Below, in pieces: positions 54,016 to 62,999 of a stretch of DNA of 64,000 bases. The DNA lies in NCBI GenBank assembly GCA_020555865.1, contig JAJCJJ010000001.1, positions 310,001-374,000 on the forward strand, in the 5' to 3' direction. The stretch is from a bacterium 210917-DFI.7.65. Lineage in GTDB: Bacteria > Bacillota > Clostridia > Oscillospirales > Oscillospiraceae. Made by a program: the position numbers and the translations under genes. Below the pieces are notes generated by a model. That model was not told where the DNA came from. It saw only the letters and a program-made list of their open reading frames with translations, and made no database searches. The first letter of the stretch is position 1; each line of letters begins with the position of its first letter.

Positions 54016-54044
54016 TTGACAAAGGGAAGGGGCATTGTTATCAT
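54016..54044 (+). promoter_or_regulatory. Promoter of malQ
   Basis: TTGACA (54016-54021), 17 bases, TATCAT (54039-54044). Confidence 0.75.
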
Positions 54045-54094
54045 GAAACCAAAAACCGCCCTGCCGGGGGCGGAAGAGAGGACGGAACGCAATC

Positions 54095-55684
54095 ATGAAA
54101 CGCAGCAGCGGTATCTTACTGCCGATTTCCGCCCTGCCCGCGCCTTATGGGATCGGTACATTGGGCAGGGCGGCGTTTGAATTTGTGGATTTCCTGGCCG
54201 CGGCGGGACAGTCCTGGTGGCAAGTGTTGCCTGTGGGGCCTACCAGCTACGGCGATTCTCCGTATCAAAGCCTTTCCACCTTTGCGGGGAACCCCTATTT
54301 TATCGACTTTGACATGCTGGTGGAGGACGGACTGCTCCGTGCTGATGAGGTGCGCGCTGTGGACTGGGGTGCCGATGAAACGCAGGTGGACTACGGTATA
54401 CTTTACGAACACCGTTTTGCGCTGCTGGCCAAAGCGGCGGAAAAGGGTTTGAAACGGGACGCCGCGGCGGTTGCGGCCTTTGCCTCGGAAAAACGAGGAT
54501 GGCTGGAGGACTATGCGCTGTTCATGGCGCTCAAACGCCATTTTGCTATGAAGCCCTGGATGGAGTGGCCCGAGGAGGTGCGGCTGCGCAAAGCAGAAGC
54601 CCTGGAGAGGTACCGGACGGTCCTTTCGGAGGATGTGGCGCTGTTTACCTATATTCAATATCTGTTTTATCGCCAGTGGGCGGCACTGCGCGCTTATGCC
54701 AGGGAACGGGGCGTGGGTATCATCGGCGATCTGCCGATCTATGTGGCCATGGACAGTGCCGACGTGTGGGCCAGTCCCGAAAGTTTTCAGCTGGATGAAA
54801 AAAACGTGCCTATTGCTGTGGCCGGCGTGCCGCCGGATTATTTCAGCGCCGATGGCCAGCTGTGGGGGAATCCGCTGTATCGCTGGGAAGATATGAAAAA
54901 AGACGGTTTCGGCTGGTGGATCCGCCGGGTGGAAGGCGCGGCGGAGCTGTTTGATGTGCTGCGCATCGACCATTTCCGGGGCTTTGAGAGTTATTGGGCG
55001 GTTCCTTACGGCGCTGCCACCGCCCGCTGCGGACAGTGGGTCAAAGGGCCGGGTATGGATCTGGTGAACGTTTTGACCCAGTGGTTTTATCATGTGGACT
55101 TTATTGCCGAGGATCTCGGCGTTTTGACGCCGGAGGTGCGCAGGCTGCTGGCAGATTCCGGCCTGCCGGGGATGAAGGTTTTGGAGTTTGCTTTTGATCG
55201 CCGGGAGCAAAGCGATTATATGCCCCATACTTATGAGCGCAACTGCGTTTGCTATGTGGGTACCCATGACAATGCTCCCGTGCTGGCCTGGCGGGAAGAG
55301 GCAGACGCGGCGGATGTGGCTGTAGCGGAACGCTACCTGGGACTGAATGACGCCGAAGGTTTCCATTGGGGTATGATTCGCGGAGGCATGAGTTCTGTGG
55401 CAAATCTCTTTGTTGCTCAGCTCCAGGACATTTTGGGCCTGGGGGCCGAAAGCCGTATGAATACCCCAGGGGTGAGCGGCGGAAACTGGCGCTGGCGTAC
55501 GGTACAAGGCGCGCTGACACTGGAACTGGCGGAAAAACTCGCTTCGATGACCCGTCTGTATGGGCGTGAGAGCGCATATCACCGGGACACGCGTGCTCGG
55601 CGGCAGAAAACGGCGGCACCCGCGCCGGCAGGCGCCGGTGCGAGCGGAGCGGTTGATGAAATCGAGGGAAAGGAATCCGTTTAA
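54095..55684 (+). CDS. malQ: 4-alpha-glucanotransferase (amylomaltase)
   Basis: A 529-residue GH77 enzyme that moves alpha-1,4-glucan segments between maltodextrins. Start RSSGILLPISALPAPYGIGT; catalytic Asp in LRIDHFRGFESYW, Glu in IAEDLGVLTPEV, and the third Asp in VGTHDNAPVLAW. The last 28 residues form an Ala/Pro-rich tail not usual for MalQ. GAGAGGA before the ATG. No other glycogen gene is adjacent. Confidence 0.92.
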   Translation: MKRSSGILLPISALPAPYGIGTLGRAAFEFVDFLAAAGQSWWQVLPVGPTSYGDSPYQSLSTFAGNPYFIDFDMLVEDGLLRADEVRAVDWGADETQVDYGILYEHRFALLAKAAEKGLKRDAAAVAAFASEKRGWLEDYALFMALKRHFAMKPWMEWPEEVRLRKAEALERYRTVLSEDVALFTYIQYLFYRQWAALRAYARERGVGIIGDLPIYVAMDSADVWASPESFQLDEKNVPIAVAGVPPDYFSADGQLWGNPLYRWEDMKKDGFGWWIRRVEGAAELFDVLRIDHFRGFESYWAVPYGAATARCGQWVKGPGMDLVNVLTQWFYHVDFIAEDLGVLTPEVRRLLADSGLPGMKVLEFAFDRREQSDYMPHTYERNCVCYVGTHDNAPVLAWREEADAADVAVAERYLGLNDAEGFHWGMIRGGMSSVANLFVAQLQDILGLGAESRMNTPGVSGGNWRWRTVQGALTLELAEKLASMTRLYGRESAYHRDTRARRQKTAAPAPAGAGASGAVDEIEGKESV

Positions 55685-55982
55685 AATTTGGCGGAGAATC
55701 TTCAGGGATGCGCTCGACGGCATCGTGAAAATCGATACCGGCCGCTGAACGATTGCCAACGCCGCTGTTTCTGCCGCTTCATTCCATGAACCGGAGCTGA
55801 AGAAGAGCGGAACGGCGTGTCGCGCAAATGGGGCCGCCTCCGTTGCAGCGGGTGTGAAATGAGCGAACCGGGAAAAGCGCTGAAGCTTATGCTTCGGCGC
55901 TTTTCCGCGCGCGTGTTGCTTGTATTTCATGAGAAAACAAAGTATAATAACATCAATTGTATTTTATCACGGGAGGCTTGCC
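55685..55982 (+). other. malQ-polA spacer with hairpin
   Basis: About 300 bases. A 30-codon frame (55656-55748, start MKSRERNPFKIWRRIF) overlaps the malQ end but lacks a convincing ribosome-binding site. A hairpin at 55871-55906 with stems GGAAAAGCGC/GCGCTTTTCC probably ends the malQ transcript. Nothing else recognised. Confidence 0.55.
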
Positions 55983-58652
55983 ATGAAATTGATGGTGCTT
56001 GACGGAAACAGCATTGTAAACCGCGCCTACTACGGCGTGCGCACCATGCTCAAAACCCGCGACGGCTTGTATACCAACGCCATTTTTGGCTTTTTGAATA
56101 TTCTCACGAAACTGCTGGAGGAGGAGCAGCCCGAGGCGGTGTGCGTCACGTTTGACCTGCATGCGCCCACGTTCCGCCACAAGGCTTTCGATGGTTATAA
56201 AGCTGGTCGGCACCCAATGCCAGAGGAGCTGAAGATGCAGATCCCTGTGCTCAAGGACGTGCTGGATCAGATGAATATCCCGCGTTACGAAAAAGAAGGT
56301 TATGAAGCTGACGATCTGATTGGTGCCATTTCCCGCCGCTGTGAAGCAGAAGGATGGGAATGCGTCATTGTCACCGGCGATAAAGACAGTCTGCAGCTCA
56401 TTACCGATCAGACCAGAGTTAAGCTGGTGACTACCAGTATGGGCGCAAGCACCAGCCGGGATATGACCCGGGCGGTTTTTGTGGAAGAATACGGTTTCGA
56501 GCCGATCCACATGATTGATCTCAAAGCCCTGATGGGTGATGCATCCGACCGCCTGCCCGGTGTGCCGGGCATTGGGGAAAAGACGGCACTGAGCCTGGTG
56601 CGGATGTACGGCTCTATTGATCGTTTGTATGATGCTATGCCTGATATTGTGATTGCGCCGGAGACTCCGGCCAAACCTGGTATGGTGAAAAAGCTGGCGG
56701 CGGGGGAAGAAAGTGCGCGGGAGAGCTATTATCTGGCTACCATTGTCACCGATGTGCCGGACTTTTCCTTTACGCCGGGTGATAATCTGCGACAGGAACC
56801 GAAACAGGGGCTTTATGATTTGTTTCTGCGCCTGGAGTTTACAAAACTCATCGAAAAGTTTGGCCTGGCGCCGGTGCAAAAAAAATGCGCGGAACATCAG
56901 GCCATTGCGGCTGCAGTGGAACAGGTGCGGACTGCGGATCAGGTAGAGCGCCTGCTGGCTCTGTGGCGCGGTGCGGATCACGTTTCGCTGCTTGCGCTGC
57001 CGGACCTGACCGGCGTAGCAGTATACTGTGCGCCGTCGGAGGATGCTGCCGTTCTGGCAGAATTGTTTTTTGACCGTTATGAAGGCGATTGGAACGCGCT
57101 GCTGCAGACGCTGTTTTCTGCAGACATTAAAAAAGTCTCTCACCATGTGAAAGATTTGATGCGCCTTTTAAGGGAGAACAATCTGCCGGCGGAGGGATTT
57201 GTGTTTGACACAGCCCTGGCAGCATACCTGCTGGATGCCACTGCGGGCAGTTATGAACTGGAGCGGTTGTTTGTTGCCTATTTTAACGAAGAACTGCCTC
57301 AGCCATTGTACCGGGAAAAGGACGCTTTTTCCATGCTGGGCGACACGGTTCAGGCCGAAGCTTCGTTTGAAAGTTATACCACGGCAGTGGAGGCTTTGTA
57401 TGAGCCGCTGCGCGAAGAACTGGAGCAGGCGGGGATGCACGCGCTGTTTTACGATATTGAGCTGCCCCTGTGCGCGGTGCTGGCAGATATGGAACGTGCA
57501 GGCTGCCGGGTGGATGCGGTGGAGCTGACAAAGTTCGGGGAGGAGATGGCTGCGCGTACTGCGGAAAAGGAGCAGAACATCTACGCCATGGCCGGGGAAG
57601 CGTTCAACATCAATTCCCCAAAGCAGTTGGGAGCGATTCTCTTTGAAAAGCTGGGCATTCCTCCGGTGAAAAAGACCAAAACCGGATACTCCACCAATGC
57701 GGAAGTGTTGGACAAGCTGCGCTATTTTTACCCTATTGTGGATGAGATCCTGGCTTACCGCCAATACACGAAACTGAAATCCACCTATGCCGACGGCCTG
57801 TTGAAGGAAATCCGCACGGACGGCCGCATCCACACCAATTTCCAGATGACGGTTACGGTGACGGGCCGCTTGTCCTCTACAGAACCGAATCTGCAGAACA
57901 TTCCCACCCGGACGGAGCTGGGCAGTGAGCTGCGCCGCATGTTTGTGCCTGCCGCGGGCTGCGTGCTGGTGGATGCGGACTATTCGCAGATCGAGCTGCG
58001 TCTTCTGGCGCACATTTCGGGCGATGAGGCGATGCAGGAGGCGTTTTTGTCCGGCGAAGATATTCATGCCACCACGGCGGCCCATGTGTTCGGCGTGCCG
58101 CTGGATCAGGTGACGCCCGCCATGCGCCGCAGCGCCAAGGCGGTGAATTTCGGTATTGTTTACGGCATTTCCGCCTTTTCCCTCAGCCAGGACATCGGGG
58201 TCAGCGTGGCGGAAGCCAAGGCGTATATGGACAATTATTTCGCCCGTTATCAGGGCGTGAAACGCTATATGGAAGCAGTTGTTCAAAGCGCCCGGGAGAA
58301 AGGGTATGTGGAAACGCTGTACCACCGCCGCCGCAGTATGCCGGAGTTGAAATCCTCCAATTTTAACCTGCGCTCCTTTGGCGAGCGGGTGGCGCTGAAT
58401 ATGCCCATCCAGGGTACCGCGGCAGATATCATCAAGCTGGCCATGGTGCGAGTGGACTGCCGGCTGCGCCGGGAGCTGCCTGGAGCCCGGCTGGTGCTTC
58501 AGATTCACGACGAACTGATTGTGGAGTGCCCGGAGGAAGCGGGCGAGCAGGCAAAAGCCATTTTGCAGGAAGAAATGATGCGTGTGGCGAAGCTGAACGT
58601 TCCTCTGATTGCTGACGCGCACATCGGCAAAAACTGGCTGGACGCCAAGTGA
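55983..58652 (+). CDS. polA: DNA polymerase I
   Basis: An 889-residue family A polymerase. Residues 1-290 are the 5'-3' exonuclease (KLMVLDGNSIVNRAYYG, DGYKAGRHPMPEELK, VTGDKDSLQLI, GVPGIGEKTALSLV). Residues 310-480 are the 3'-5' exonuclease fold, whose acidic active-site residues appear degraded, as in many Gram-positive PolA proteins. Residues 520-889 are the polymerase: motif A VDADYSQIELRLLAHISG, motif B RSAKAVNFGIVYGIS, motif C LQIHDELIVECP. ATG at 55983 with GGGAGG. rimI follows after 13 bases. Confidence 0.95.
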   Translation: MKLMVLDGNSIVNRAYYGVRTMLKTRDGLYTNAIFGFLNILTKLLEEEQPEAVCVTFDLHAPTFRHKAFDGYKAGRHPMPEELKMQIPVLKDVLDQMNIPRYEKEGYEADDLIGAISRRCEAEGWECVIVTGDKDSLQLITDQTRVKLVTTSMGASTSRDMTRAVFVEEYGFEPIHMIDLKALMGDASDRLPGVPGIGEKTALSLVRMYGSIDRLYDAMPDIVIAPETPAKPGMVKKLAAGEESARESYYLATIVTDVPDFSFTPGDNLRQEPKQGLYDLFLRLEFTKLIEKFGLAPVQKKCAEHQAIAAAVEQVRTADQVERLLALWRGADHVSLLALPDLTGVAVYCAPSEDAAVLAELFFDRYEGDWNALLQTLFSADIKKVSHHVKDLMRLLRENNLPAEGFVFDTALAAYLLDATAGSYELERLFVAYFNEELPQPLYREKDAFSMLGDTVQAEASFESYTTAVEALYEPLREELEQAGMHALFYDIELPLCAVLADMERAGCRVDAVELTKFGEEMAARTAEKEQNIYAMAGEAFNINSPKQLGAILFEKLGIPPVKKTKTGYSTNAEVLDKLRYFYPIVDEILAYRQYTKLKSTYADGLLKEIRTDGRIHTNFQMTVTVTGRLSSTEPNLQNIPTRTELGSELRRMFVPAAGCVLVDADYSQIELRLLAHISGDEAMQEAFLSGEDIHATTAAHVFGVPLDQVTPAMRRSAKAVNFGIVYGISAFSLSQDIGVSVAEAKAYMDNYFARYQGVKRYMEAVVQSAREKGYVETLYHRRRSMPELKSSNFNLRSFGERVALNMPIQGTAADIIKLAMVRVDCRLRRELPGARLVLQIHDELIVECPEEAGEQAKAILQEEMMRVAKLNVPLIADAHIGKNWLDAK

Positions 58653-58665
58653 GGAGGAAAGCAGG

Positions 58666-59136
58666 ATGAACGTTCGGATTGTTCCCATGGATGCATCGCA
58701 TCTGGATGCGCTGGCCCGGATTGAGCAGGAGTGCTTTTCGCTGCCCTGGAGCCGCTCCATGCTGGAAGAGGAGCTTTATAACGACTGCGCGGCCTTTCTG
58801 GTGGCCGAGGATGAAAAGGGGGCTGTGCTGGGTTATGCAGGGCTGCAGGTGGTCTTGGACGAGGGCTATATTGCCAACGTGGTGGTGCGGCCGGGATACC
58901 GGCGCAGGCACATAGCGCAGCAGCTGCTGGATGTCTATCTCCGCTTTGCGCAGGCGCATCATCTGGCTTTTTTGACGTTGGAGGTGCGGCCGAGCAATAA
59001 GGCGGCAGTGGCGCTGTATCGAAAATATGGATTTATAGAGGAAGGGCGTCGGCGGAATTATTACCAGAAGCCGAAAGAAGACGCCCTGATTATGACAAGG
59101 AGATTTCATGATGGAACTGAGATTGCCGACACTTGA
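58666..59136 (+). CDS. rimI: Ribosomal protein S18-alanine N-acetyltransferase-like
   Basis: A 156-residue GNAT protein: IVPMDASHLDALARIEQECF, then IANVVVRPGYRRRHIAQQLL as the acetyl-CoA loop, and LEVRPSNKAAVALYRKYGF with the late RRNYYQKPKEDALIM typical of RimI. Its place two genes before tsaD supports this, since rimI and tsaD are regular neighbours. GAGGAGG before the ATG. Overlaps the next gene by 29 bases. Confidence 0.88.
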   Translation: MNVRIVPMDASHLDALARIEQECFSLPWSRSMLEEELYNDCAAFLVAEDEKGAVLGYAGLQVVLDEGYIANVVVRPGYRRRHIAQQLLDVYLRFAQAHHLAFLTLEVRPSNKAAVALYRKYGFIEEGRRRNYYQKPKEDALIMTRRFHDGTEIADT

Positions 59137-59704
59137 ACAACTGCGCACGGTTTACGACGCCGATCTTCTGAAGGCGTTTCCGGCGGCGGAATTAAAGCCG
59201 CTGCGGAATATGGAAGAGCTGTGGGAAGTGGATCGCTACCGGCCCTGGTGCCTCTTTGACGGGGACGAGATCGTGGGCGAATGCTTTTTGTGGCTGGGCC
59301 ATCCCGGCTGGGCGCTGCTGGATTATCTGTGCGTTTCCCCCCGCCAGCGCAACGCGGGGCTGGGGGCGGCCATCCTGCGGAAACTGCAGGAGGTAGAACC
59401 GGACACTGTAATTTTCGGGGAAAGTGAAGCGCCGGAGGACGCAGACGATCCTGCCATGGCGGAGCGCCGGCTGGGCTTTTATGCACGGAACGGCCTGCGC
59501 ACGGCTGGATACGATACGGAGATGTTCGGCGTACATTATAAAACGCTGTATCTGTTCCGGGAGGAAGTGGACGACGCAGCGTTGATGGAGGAACACCGCT
59601 TTGTGTATCAGAGCACCTTTTCGCCGGAGAAATATACTCAGTTTGTCCGCATCCCTTATGATCCCGGCGTCCCTTCCGGCCCGAAAGTGGCTTGGGAACA
59701 ATAA
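59108..59704 (+). CDS. GNAT-family N-acetyltransferase, unknown substrate
   Basis: A 198-residue acetyltransferase with LLDYLCVSPRQRNAGLGAAI as the acetyl-CoA motif and an N-terminal PTLEQLRTVYDADLLKAFPA. It sits between rimI and tsaD, but nothing links it to their pathways. Start at the ATGATG (59108/59111) with AAGGAG. Confidence 0.8.
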   Translation: MMELRLPTLEQLRTVYDADLLKAFPAAELKPLRNMEELWEVDRYRPWCLFDGDEIVGECFLWLGHPGWALLDYLCVSPRQRNAGLGAAILRKLQEVEPDTVIFGESEAPEDADDPAMAERRLGFYARNGLRTAGYDTEMFGVHYKTLYLFREEVDDAALMEEHRFVYQSTFSPEKYTQFVRIPYDPGVPSGPKVAWEQ

Positions 59705-59733
59705 CGGAACCCAAAGAGAAAGAAGGGAATGAA

Positions 59734-60744
59734 ATGAAAATTTTAGCGGTGGAATCCTCCTGCGATGAAACGGCAGTGGCTGTGGTGGAGGACGGCCGGA
59801 GGGTACTCTCCGATAAAATAGCCTCCCAGGCGGATATGCATGCCCTTTACGGCGGCGTGGTGCCGGAGATTGCTTCGCGCAAGCATGTGGAAGTGATTGC
59901 GGCGCTGGCCGACGAGGCCCTGAAAGAAGCTGACATGGCTCGCGGGGACATTGACGCTGTGGCTGTTACGTATGCGCCGGGACTGATTGGCGCCGTGCTG
60001 GTGGGGGTTAATTTTGCCAAAGCTGCGGCATATGCCCTGGGGGTTCCGTTAATCCCGGTGCACCATGTGCGGGGGCATATTGCTGCCAATTATATCGCCT
60101 TTCCGGAACTGGAGCCGCCGTTTCTGGCTTTGGCCATTTCCGGCGGCAATACTCTGATTGTGGACGTAAAAGATTATACGGATCTGGAAGTCATCGGCGC
60201 CACGCGGGATGACGCGGCAGGGGAATGTTTTGATAAGGCGGCCCGGGTGCTGGGTCTGCCCTATCCAGGCGGCGCACCTATGGATGCGCTGGCGCAGCAG
60301 GGTACGGCGGGAACCTATGATCTGCCCCGTGCGCATGTCAACGGCAGCGATTTTGATATGAGTTTTTCGGGGCTGAAAACAGCGGTGGTGAATTTAGCCC
60401 ATAATGCTGCGCAAACGGGGCGGGAGCTGGACAAGGCGTCGCTGGCGCTGGACTTTACGAACGCTGTCAGCGATATGTTGGTGCCCCGCGCTATGGCGGC
60501 GGCGCAGCAGTGCGGACGTACCACTGTGGTGGTGGCCGGCGGTGTAGCAGCCAATTCCATCATCCGTGCGGATCTGCAGCGTGCCTGCCGGGAGCATGGA
60601 TATCGGTTGTATGTGCCGCCCTTGTCGCTGTGCGGGGACAACGGGGCGATGATCGGCGCTCAGGGATACTATGAGTTTCGTGCCGGACGGCGTGCTGAAA
60701 CGGATCTGAATGCCTTTGCTACGCTGGACATTGCCGCAGGCTGA
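59734..60744 (+). CDS. tsaD: tRNA t6A synthesis protein TsaD
   Basis: A 336-residue Kae1/Gcp protein that transfers threonylcarbamoyl to A37 of ANN-reading tRNAs. ILAVESSCDETAVAVVEDG is at the start. The iron ligands are in PVHHVRGHIAAN (His111, His115), with GGNTLIV, and FDKAARVLGLPYPGG. The C-terminal part has VAGGVAANSIIR and LCGDNGAMIG. ATG at 59734 with AAGAAGGGAA. A terminator follows. tsaB and tsaE are not in the window. The next gene is tRNA-Thr, one of the tRNAs it modifies. Confidence 0.95.
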   Translation: MKILAVESSCDETAVAVVEDGRRVLSDKIASQADMHALYGGVVPEIASRKHVEVIAALADEALKEADMARGDIDAVAVTYAPGLIGAVLVGVNFAKAAAYALGVPLIPVHHVRGHIAANYIAFPELEPPFLALAISGGNTLIVDVKDYTDLEVIGATRDDAAGECFDKAARVLGLPYPGGAPMDALAQQGTAGTYDLPRAHVNGSDFDMSFSGLKTAVVNLAHNAAQTGRELDKASLALDFTNAVSDMLVPRAMAAAQQCGRTTVVVAGGVAANSIIRADLQRACREHGYRLYVPPLSLCGDNGAMIGAQGYYEFRAGRRAETDLNAFATLDIAAG

Positions 60745-60758
60745 AAGCAAAAAAGAGG

Positions 60759-60792
60759 CACCGGCGTGCAGTGGGCACGCCGGTGTCATTTT
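60759..60792 (+). terminator. Terminator after tsaD
   Basis: An 11-bp GC stem (60759-60769 with 60775-60785) followed by TCATTTTATT. Confidence 0.85.
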
Positions 60793-61184
60793 ATTCTGTA
60801 AAATAAAGATTTATGTAAATAAAAATGGGATTTTGCGGCGGGGGAAAACTACGCTTTCCGAGTGTGACAAAAAATGCTAATATTTTGAAAAGGTATTGAA
60901 ACTCTAAAGGAAAATTGATGTGGAAAACTGTGTGGATAATGTGAATAACTCGCCGTACTCAAAGTTTATTCAGAAAGTTATGTGAACGGAATCAGACAAA
61001 TTTTTACAGAAAAATATCAAAGAAAATGTGGGGAAAATGGGAGGATTCGCGGGAAAAAGAGGATAAAATCAAAAATTGACGGATTTTGTCACAGAAAGGT
61101 CTCCGGACGAAAAAAGCATTTTGGAGTCGGAAGCGGGCGATACGATTACGAAGCGTATATCTGTTCGGAAAAGGAAAAAATCTA
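60793..61184. other. AT-rich spacer with DnaA boxes
   Basis: About 390 bases without a gene. On the plus strand TGTGGATAA (60931-60939) and TGTGAATAA (60940-60948) lie end to end; as complements these are TTATCCACA and TTATTCACA, both full DnaA-box matches. A third, TGTGGAAAA (60919-60927), has one mismatch. The stretch is much richer in A than its neighbours. It could be a DnaA-binding regulatory or titration site; there are no dnaA/dnaN genes to suggest the main origin. Confidence 0.55.
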
Positions 61185-61213
61185 TTGACGGGGCCCGAAA
61201 ACTGTGCTATTAT
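61185..61213 (+). promoter_or_regulatory. Promoter of tRNA-Thr
   Basis: TTGACG (61185-61190), 17 bases, TATTAT (61208-61213). Confidence 0.8.
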
Positions 61214-61279
61214 AATACACGGTTTTGCGGCAGGAGCTTTTCACAGGACAATGCGGCTGCGGGCAGAAGAAAATCATAT

Positions 61280-61355
61280 GCTACTGTGGCTCAGTTGGTA
61301 GAGCAGCTGATTCGTAATCAGCAGGTCGCCGGTTCAAGTCCGGCCAGTAGCTCCA
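61280..61355 (+). tRNA. tRNA-Thr (anticodon CGU)
   Basis: A complete cloverleaf: acceptor GCTACTG/CAGTAGC, D arm with CAGTTGGTAGAGC, anticodon loop TTCGTAA reading ACG codons, T arm GCCGGTTCAAGTCCGGC, discriminator T and an encoded CCA (61353-61355). A single tRNA gene with its own promoter and terminator. Confidence 0.97.
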
Positions 61356-61358
61356 CGT

Positions 61359-61394
61359 CGGAGCAAGCAATACAATTGCTTGCTCCGATTTTTT
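61359..61394 (+). terminator. Terminator of tRNA-Thr
   Basis: A 12-bp stem (61359-61370 with 61376-61387) followed by a T-run. Confidence 0.93.
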
Positions 61395-61955
61395 ATAGTG
61401 TCAGAGCGCGGGGATTTTGTTGCTGCCCTGTGGACAGCGCGGTTCCATTTTATCAAAAATTGATTTTGTTATTTTTCGAAAAGGAAGGCATTTGCTGCGG
61501 CAGATGCCTTCCTTTTTGGGTTGAGACGGCCATCGGTTTCTTCGCACTGCAGCGATTTTCATGCACGGCGGAAATGAATGCCGCTGATGCCGGGATGTTG
61601 GCTGTGGCCGGGGGGTTAAACGGGGTGCGCTGCCCGGTTCTTGGCTCCTGAGCTGTTCTCCTGCATTACCGGGCGTCACCTGTATGTGGTGCATGTGGGC
61701 GGCGGCTTTTGGGCAGTTTGCCATCGCCCGTGTCAGTGTGAGCTATGCGGATCTGTCAGCAGAGAACGGTTTCTCTCCCGGAAGGGGATAGCATTTGTTT
61801 TTTTGCACAACGACAAAGAGAACAGCCGCCGTTGTATACAACGGCGGCCGTTTCAGCACAGAACATATTCGGGCAGGCGGAGCAAAACCGGATAATGGAA
61901 TGTAGCTGTGAGGGCTGCTTTTCTGCGCGGCAGGGCAGGGCAGGGCGCCGGGCGT
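61395..61955. other. Intergenic stretch with two hairpins, no gene seen
   Basis: About 560 bases. It contains a terminator-like hairpin (61481-61495 with 61500-61514, T-run after) and a perfect 24-bp palindrome at 61825-61848. Open frames here have no ribosome-binding site or recognisable sequence. A small RNA ending at the first hairpin is possible; nothing more can be said. Confidence 0.5.
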
Positions 61956-62417
61956 TTATTTCCGGGGGGTGCCGCGCAGCGCGTCGGATAGGATACGCTG
62001 CCCTTCCGGAGAACGAAGCACATCCAGAAGCGTGGCGCGGATCATTTCCTGAAAGGATTTGCTGTGCAGAAATGTGTCGAACATGCTGTTGCCGCCGGCG
62101 GGTTCTGCTGCAGTCTGAGGCTTTGGGGCAGCGCGGCGGGGAGCCGCGGGGGCGATGGGCGTGTCCACGAAATCCTCCGGGTCCATGTCGGCCCAGTGTT
62201 CCATTTTGGTGCGGTCGTTGCTTTCGCCGCGTAGGTAAAACAGGGAAACGGCAAAAAAGGAGGCCATTTTTTCCTGCTGCTCCTTTGTGGGGGTCTGGCG
62301 GCCCGTTTCAAATTTATCGACGCTGCCCTTGGGGAGCCCCAGAGCGGCGGCCAGGGCAGGGCGGCTCAGTCCCTTTTCTGTGCGAAGCGCCTCAATGCGC
62401 TGCTGCATAGTGACCAT
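61956..62417 (-). CDS. XRE-family regulator with C-terminal extension
   Basis: A 153-residue protein. Residues 1-65 are a Cro/CI helix-turn-helix (QQRIEALRTEKGLSRPALAA, LGLPKGSVDKFETGRQTPTK). A Pro/Ala linker and a helical C-terminus (MFDTFLHSKSFQEMIRATLL, DVLRSPEGQRILSDALR) of unknown role follow. ATG at 62417 with GGGAGG; the longer frame upstream has no support. Not part of a visible operon. Confidence 0.82.
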   Translation of the reverse strand: MVTMQQRIEALRTEKGLSRPALAAALGLPKGSVDKFETGRQTPTKEQQEKMASFFAVSLFYLRGESNDRTKMEHWADMDPEDFVDTPIAPAAPRRAAPKPQTAAEPAGGNSMFDTFLHSKSFQEMIRATLLDVLRSPEGQRILSDALRGTPRK

Positions 62418-62668
62418 AAAAATACCTCCCAGTATGGTTTGCCTCAGTATAGCACGCGGCGGCGGCTGTGTAAACTGTGACATCATGTGCGATTTTCGGA
62501 AAAGCGGGGGAATCCGGCGCCGCGGAGCGTCTGTATTCGGAGCGGATGCGCGCTTTTCTGCGGGAAATGGGAAATAGGGGATAAAAAACTGGACCTTTAC
62601 ATGGTGGGATGGTTTATGATGATGCCGGATCTGCGGGGCTGTGGCTGCGGGGAAAGCGATCCCTGATG
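62418..62668. other. Intergenic stretch, no gene seen
   Basis: About 250 bases between the XRE gene and the terminator of the permease operon. It should hold the XRE promoter; no convincing -35/-10 pair was settled. Confidence 0.4.
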
Positions 62669-62669
62669 A

Positions 62670-62712
62670 AAAACGGAGGCTCCCCAGGGGTGGCGGGGAG
62701 CCTCCGTTTTCT
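62670..62712. terminator. Bidirectional terminator
   Basis: A perfect 16-bp stem (62670-62685 with 62695-62710), A's before and T's after. It closes the minus-strand permease operon. Confidence 0.92.
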
Positions 62713-62732
62713 ATGTTCATTGGATGGGACGC

Positions 62733-62996
62733 TTACTTGATGTAACCGTTGATCATCTGCATGCCATAGTCGTTTACCTTCCAGTAAACGCGCAGCTTGC
62801 CCTCTTCATCCAGATCAAAACGGGTTTCATCCAGAAGACCGTTGTTCTGTGCAGTCATCAGACCCTCCTGCACAGCGGGGAACTTAAGCATTTTGAAGTG
62901 GCCGTATTCACCCTTCAGTTCGTTAATCACATCGTTGACGCAACGCTCTTTACCGTCTTTGAACAGCAGCAGCATGGAATAATACAAAGGTCTCAT
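62733..62996 (-). CDS. Small protein beside the permease, unknown
   Basis: An 87-residue protein, mixed helix and strand (YYSMLLLFKDGKERCVNDVI, FKMLKFPAVQEGLMTAQNNG, LRVYWKVNDYGMQMINGYIK). The pattern would suit a winged-helix fold, but I do not recognise the family. It starts three bases after the permease stop on the same strand, so it is co-transcribed with it and may be its regulator or partner. Confidence 0.7.
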   Translation of the reverse strand: MRPLYYSMLLLFKDGKERCVNDVINELKGEYGHFKMLKFPAVQEGLMTAQNNGLLDETRFDLDEEGKLRVYWKVNDYGMQMINGYIK

Positions 62997-62999
62997 GAT

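Noticed and set aside
54116..55930. Minus-strand open frame of 604 codons opposite malQ
   Set aside because: Shadow of malQ, whose catalytic motifs are all on the plus strand.
56900..57420. PolA proofreading domain as a novelty
   Set aside because: A degraded 3'-5' exonuclease site is common in Gram-positive DNA polymerase I.
57168..58760. Minus-strand open frame of 530 codons opposite polA
   Set aside because: Shadow of the polymerase domain; low-complexity His/Gln-rich translation.
60793..61184. Replication origin
   Set aside because: DnaA boxes are present, but there is no dnaA, dnaN, rpmH or similar gene nearby and only two or three boxes, so an origin is not supported.
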